Assembly: GCA_934133015.1 (NCBI GenBank)
Contig: CAKPAQ010000006.1
Coordinates: 1-17,529, forward strand
Length of the DNA: 17,529 nucleotides
Source: an uncultured Bacilli bacterium
GTDB lineage: Bacteria; Bacillota_I; Bacilli_A; RF39; UBA660
Direction of reading: 5' to 3'
The first letter of the stretch is position 1. The number at the start of each line of letters is the position of its first letter. Shown here piece after piece: positions 15,866 through 17,529 of the stretch. A program made the translations under genes and the position numbers. The notes below the pieces were generated by a model. That model worked only from the letters and a program-made list of their open reading frames with translations, made no database searches and was not told the DNA's origin.

Positions 15866-15977
15866 GTTAATTTTATATTGAATAAGCTTTTAGCTAACAA
15901 CTTACCTACGGACAGTTTTTAGAATTATAGAAAAAAGAGTAAACCCCATTTATCTCCTAAATCATCTAAAAATTGGC
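15866..15977 (-). other. Untranslated stretch downstream of the RT; weak template-repeat candidate
   Basis: About 110 bases between the RT stop and the shared terminator would be transcribed with the RT but contain no open frame with a ribosome site. A locally GC-richer block lies at about 15901-15914. Such a stretch could hold a DGR template repeat or IMH-like signal, but no matching variable repeat was found in the window, so this is only a location to test. Confidence 0.2.
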
Positions 15978-17000
15978 TTATCCTTTCATTTTAAAATAGA
16001 AATTATTATTATTACCAAATTTTAAATATCCATTATAATTTTTAATAGTTGTTTTATTAGAATAAATACGTACTTTTATTCTTTTTTTTGTTTTAGATGG
16101 TATTAGCATTAATAATTTATTATTTTTAAAAATATACTTATAACCAATAAACGTAAAGCCATTACTTATAGAATAAATATTGGTTTTATCATTTAAATTA
16201 ACTTTTTCTTTTTCCAAAAATAGCTTAATTTGCTTTAAACAATATTTTAAATATTCTTTATCTTGATGAATTAAGATAAAATCATCCATATAACGAATAT
16301 AGTACTTTATATGTAATTTTTCTTTAATAAAATGATCTAAATCATTTAAATAAAAAATAGCTAAAATTTGGCTAGTTTGATTTCCTATTCCTAAGCCTTT
16401 GCCAATTTTATATTTAGTATCAACACCCATTTTGTCAATCTTGTCATATATATATTGATAGTTAGTGGAATATATAATATCTTTTATAATTTTATATGAA
16501 TCATTATCAAGTTCTAATTTTTTAAGCTTATTAAGTAATATTTCATGATCTATACTGTAAAAATATTTACTAATATCACATTTCAATATATAAAAATTAG
16601 AATATTTTTTATACATATTAATTAAATATTTTTTCATATAATAAATTACCATTTTAGTACCTTTTCCTATTCTTGTTGCTACATTCATATCAATTAATTT
16701 AGGTTCTATTAATGGAAGCAGTATGTAATCGCTTACTAAGTGATTTACTATTTTATCTTCTAATTTTTCACTCATAATTACTCTAACTTTTGGTTCTTTT
16801 ATCACAAAAATATTATATTGCCCATGATGATAAGTATGATTTTTTAATTTATTATAGATATTAATTAAATTAGACATATAAAACATATTATATTCTAATA
16901 CTTTACCTCTATGTTTTGTATTTACCATAATTCTATGATAAGTAGCTATTATTCTATCTAAATTAACTATTTCATTATACTTTATTATATTCTTTTTCAC
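15978..17000 (-). CDS. Diversity-generating-retroelement-type reverse transcriptase
   Basis: The protein has all RT blocks in order. These are KEPKVRVIMSE (68-78), the ILKCDISKYFYSIDH block with catalytic Asp142, IGNQTSQ (205-211), IRYMDDF with the YMDD centre (237-240), LNDKTNIY, and GFTFIGYKY (281-289). IGNQTSQ fits the [LIV]GxxxSQ form of DGR enzymes rather than the QGxxxSP form of group II introns. No maturase, thumb-X or HNH domain follows. Its 340 residues are normal for a DGR RT, and the end NYNGYLKFGN is typical. GTG at 17000 has GGAG nine bases upstream. An Avd-like gene precedes it and, if its frame is repaired, overlaps it by 26 bases. In known DGRs the RT with Avd copies a template RNA with errors at A, diversifying a target gene; neither target nor template repeat is identifiable here. 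Confidence 0.9.
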   Translation of the reverse strand: MKKNIIKYNEIVNLDRIIATYHRIMVNTKHRGKVLEYNMFYMSNLINIYNKLKNHTYHHGQYNIFVIKEPKVRVIMSEKLEDKIVNHLVSDYILLPLIEPKLIDMNVATRIGKGTKMVIYYMKKYLINMYKKYSNFYILKCDISKYFYSIDHEILLNKLKKLELDNDSYKIIKDIIYSTNYQYIYDKIDKMGVDTKYKIGKGLGIGNQTSQILAIFYLNDLDHFIKEKLHIKYYIRYMDDFILIHQDKEYLKYCLKQIKLFLEKEKVNLNDKTNIYSISNGFTFIGYKYIFKNNKLLMLIPSKTKKRIKVRIYSNKTTIKNYNGYLKFGNNNNFYFKMKG

Positions 17001-17336
17001 TTCTAATTACTCCATAAGCTATTTTTCTAATTTCTATTAAATAATTACTAATTACCATTAGTTTATGACTATTAATGATTTTCTTCCATAACTAATTCTC
17101 ATATAGTAGTCAAGCATGGATAACTTTATTATAAAATCATTTAAGTTTTTACTTTTTATTTTTGTAATATTACTTATGCGATAACTATGTATACATTCTA
17201 CCATTTGATACATAGTAAGTTCTATTTGATTACGTAAAACCATATCATACTTTGGATAATTTAATAACTCTTTGTTAATATAGTTTATTGTTTTTTCTAA
17301 ATTAGATAATAATTTAAATCCTTCGTTATCTTTCAT
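16975..17336 (-). CDS. avd: Avd-like DGR accessory protein, frameshifted near the C-terminus
   Basis: As read, ATG at 17336 (GAGGTG just upstream) gives 92 residues ending at a stop at 17058-17060. The sequence is an all-helical, Lys-rich protein in which LLNYPKYD, a long MYQMVECIH helix and LDYYMRISYGRK match the Avd / four-helix-bundle family. After YGRK (codon AAA at 17079-17081) the frame goes wrong. One base back, the sequence reads on through IINSHKLMVISN and EIRKIAYG to IRSEKEYNKV and stops at 16975, restoring a family-like length of about 120 residues and a 26-base overlap with the RT gene. The site is a run of four A. It could be a lost base, a sequencing error or -1 frameshifting. 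Avd binds the RT and template RNA in known DGRs. Confidence 0.75.
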
Positions 17337-17344
17337 AAACACCT

Positions 17345-17383
17345 CAAAAAAAAGATACAGTACTTCCTAAGGTACTGCATCTT
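17345..17383 (-). terminator. Terminator upstream of avd
   Basis: On the minus strand 17372-17383 pairs with 17352-17363 over 12 positions including one wobble, with an eight-base loop, and is followed by eight T. It ends the transcript coming from beyond the right edge only nine bases before the avd start, so avd-RT expression needs read-through, or this acts as an attenuator. Confidence 0.8.
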
Positions 17384-17529
17384 AAAATCATATAAATTGT
17401 GTGTCTCTACATCTTATTTAATTAATAAGTCATAGTAGAATTTATATATATTATTTAGGGTATAAACCACAAGGATATTAGTCTGTTTCGCTAGCTTGAT
17501 GTATAGGAATAACCATCAAAGAAGATACT
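17384..17529 (-). other. Right-edge region, probable 3' end of an upstream gene
   Basis: The strong terminator at 17345-17383 implies that a minus-strand gene ends near here. Two minus-strand frames are open from the edge. One stops at 17478-17480, its last residues reading IPIHQASETD. The other stops at 17491-17493 and starts with nine codons that all end in T or C. The bases at about 17470-17515 are GC-richer than the surroundings. Which frame is used cannot be decided without the neighbouring sequence. Confidence 0.3.

Noticed and set aside
15978..17000. Group II intron maturase or retron reverse transcriptase
   Set aside because: There is no maturase or endonuclease domain, block 4 is of the GxxxSQ type, no msr/msd-like structured RNA was seen, and an Avd-like gene accompanies it.
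1..17529. CRISPR arrays, insertion sequences, rRNA genes
   Set aside because: No regularly spaced direct repeats, no transposase and no rRNA-like stretch were seen on either strand.

Overview
The window comes from a very AT-rich, low-GC Gram-positive type genome, probably an uncultured gut Bacilli, RF39, Erysipelotrichia or Mollicutes relative. The reasons are strong AGGAGG-type ribosome sites, TTGACA/TATAAT promoters, U-tailed terminators, short intergenic gaps, a YlmH homologue and a UvsE-type repair enzyme. TGG encodes Trp and TGA ends at least one gene (the YlmH homologue), so the standard bacterial code fits. The genus cannot be named from the sequence.

Layout. (1) 1-577: divergent promoters, a tRNA-Cys gene with its terminator, an unexplained perfect 19-bp hairpin and an otherwise empty stretch. 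(2) 578-5188, minus strand: a probable four-gene unit read MFS exporter -> Ppx/GppA-like ASKHA protein -> divergent PurA/PurZ-like ligase -> unknown protein. The ligase and the Ppx-like protein both lack a conserved catalytic Asp. (3) 5323-5930: an HD-domain phosphohydrolase gene broken by a one-base shift in a run of nine A. (4) 6007-7317: an orphan acidic protein, divergent from uvsE (7522-8472, plus). (5) 8469-12742, minus: a run from a YlmH-like S4 protein through a secreted thermonuclease, a membrane-anchored thioredoxin and a PH-like protein to a strong terminator, then an anchored extracytoplasmic protein and a triple-LysM protein. (6) 12889-15815, plus: a tight three-gene operon of 2-hydroxyacyl-CoA dehydratase activase-type proteins (DUF2229/COG3580, COG3581 and the ASKHA iron-sulfur activase). 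It looks like a split form of the giant single-chain proteins of clostridia. (7) 15978-17336, minus: a diversity-generating-retroelement (DGR)-type reverse transcriptase preceded by an Avd-like four-helix protein whose reading frame is shifted near its C-terminus.

How the genes may work together. The two places most worth attention are the PurA/PurZ-like cassette, possibly making and exporting or hydrolysing an unusual nucleotide, and the DGR. The DGR's template repeat, variable repeat and target gene are not identifiable inside the window and probably lie beyond the right edge. Two genes (HD and avd) are each broken by the apparent loss of one A in an A-run. This could be sequencing error, real decay, or slippage and frameshifting used for expression.
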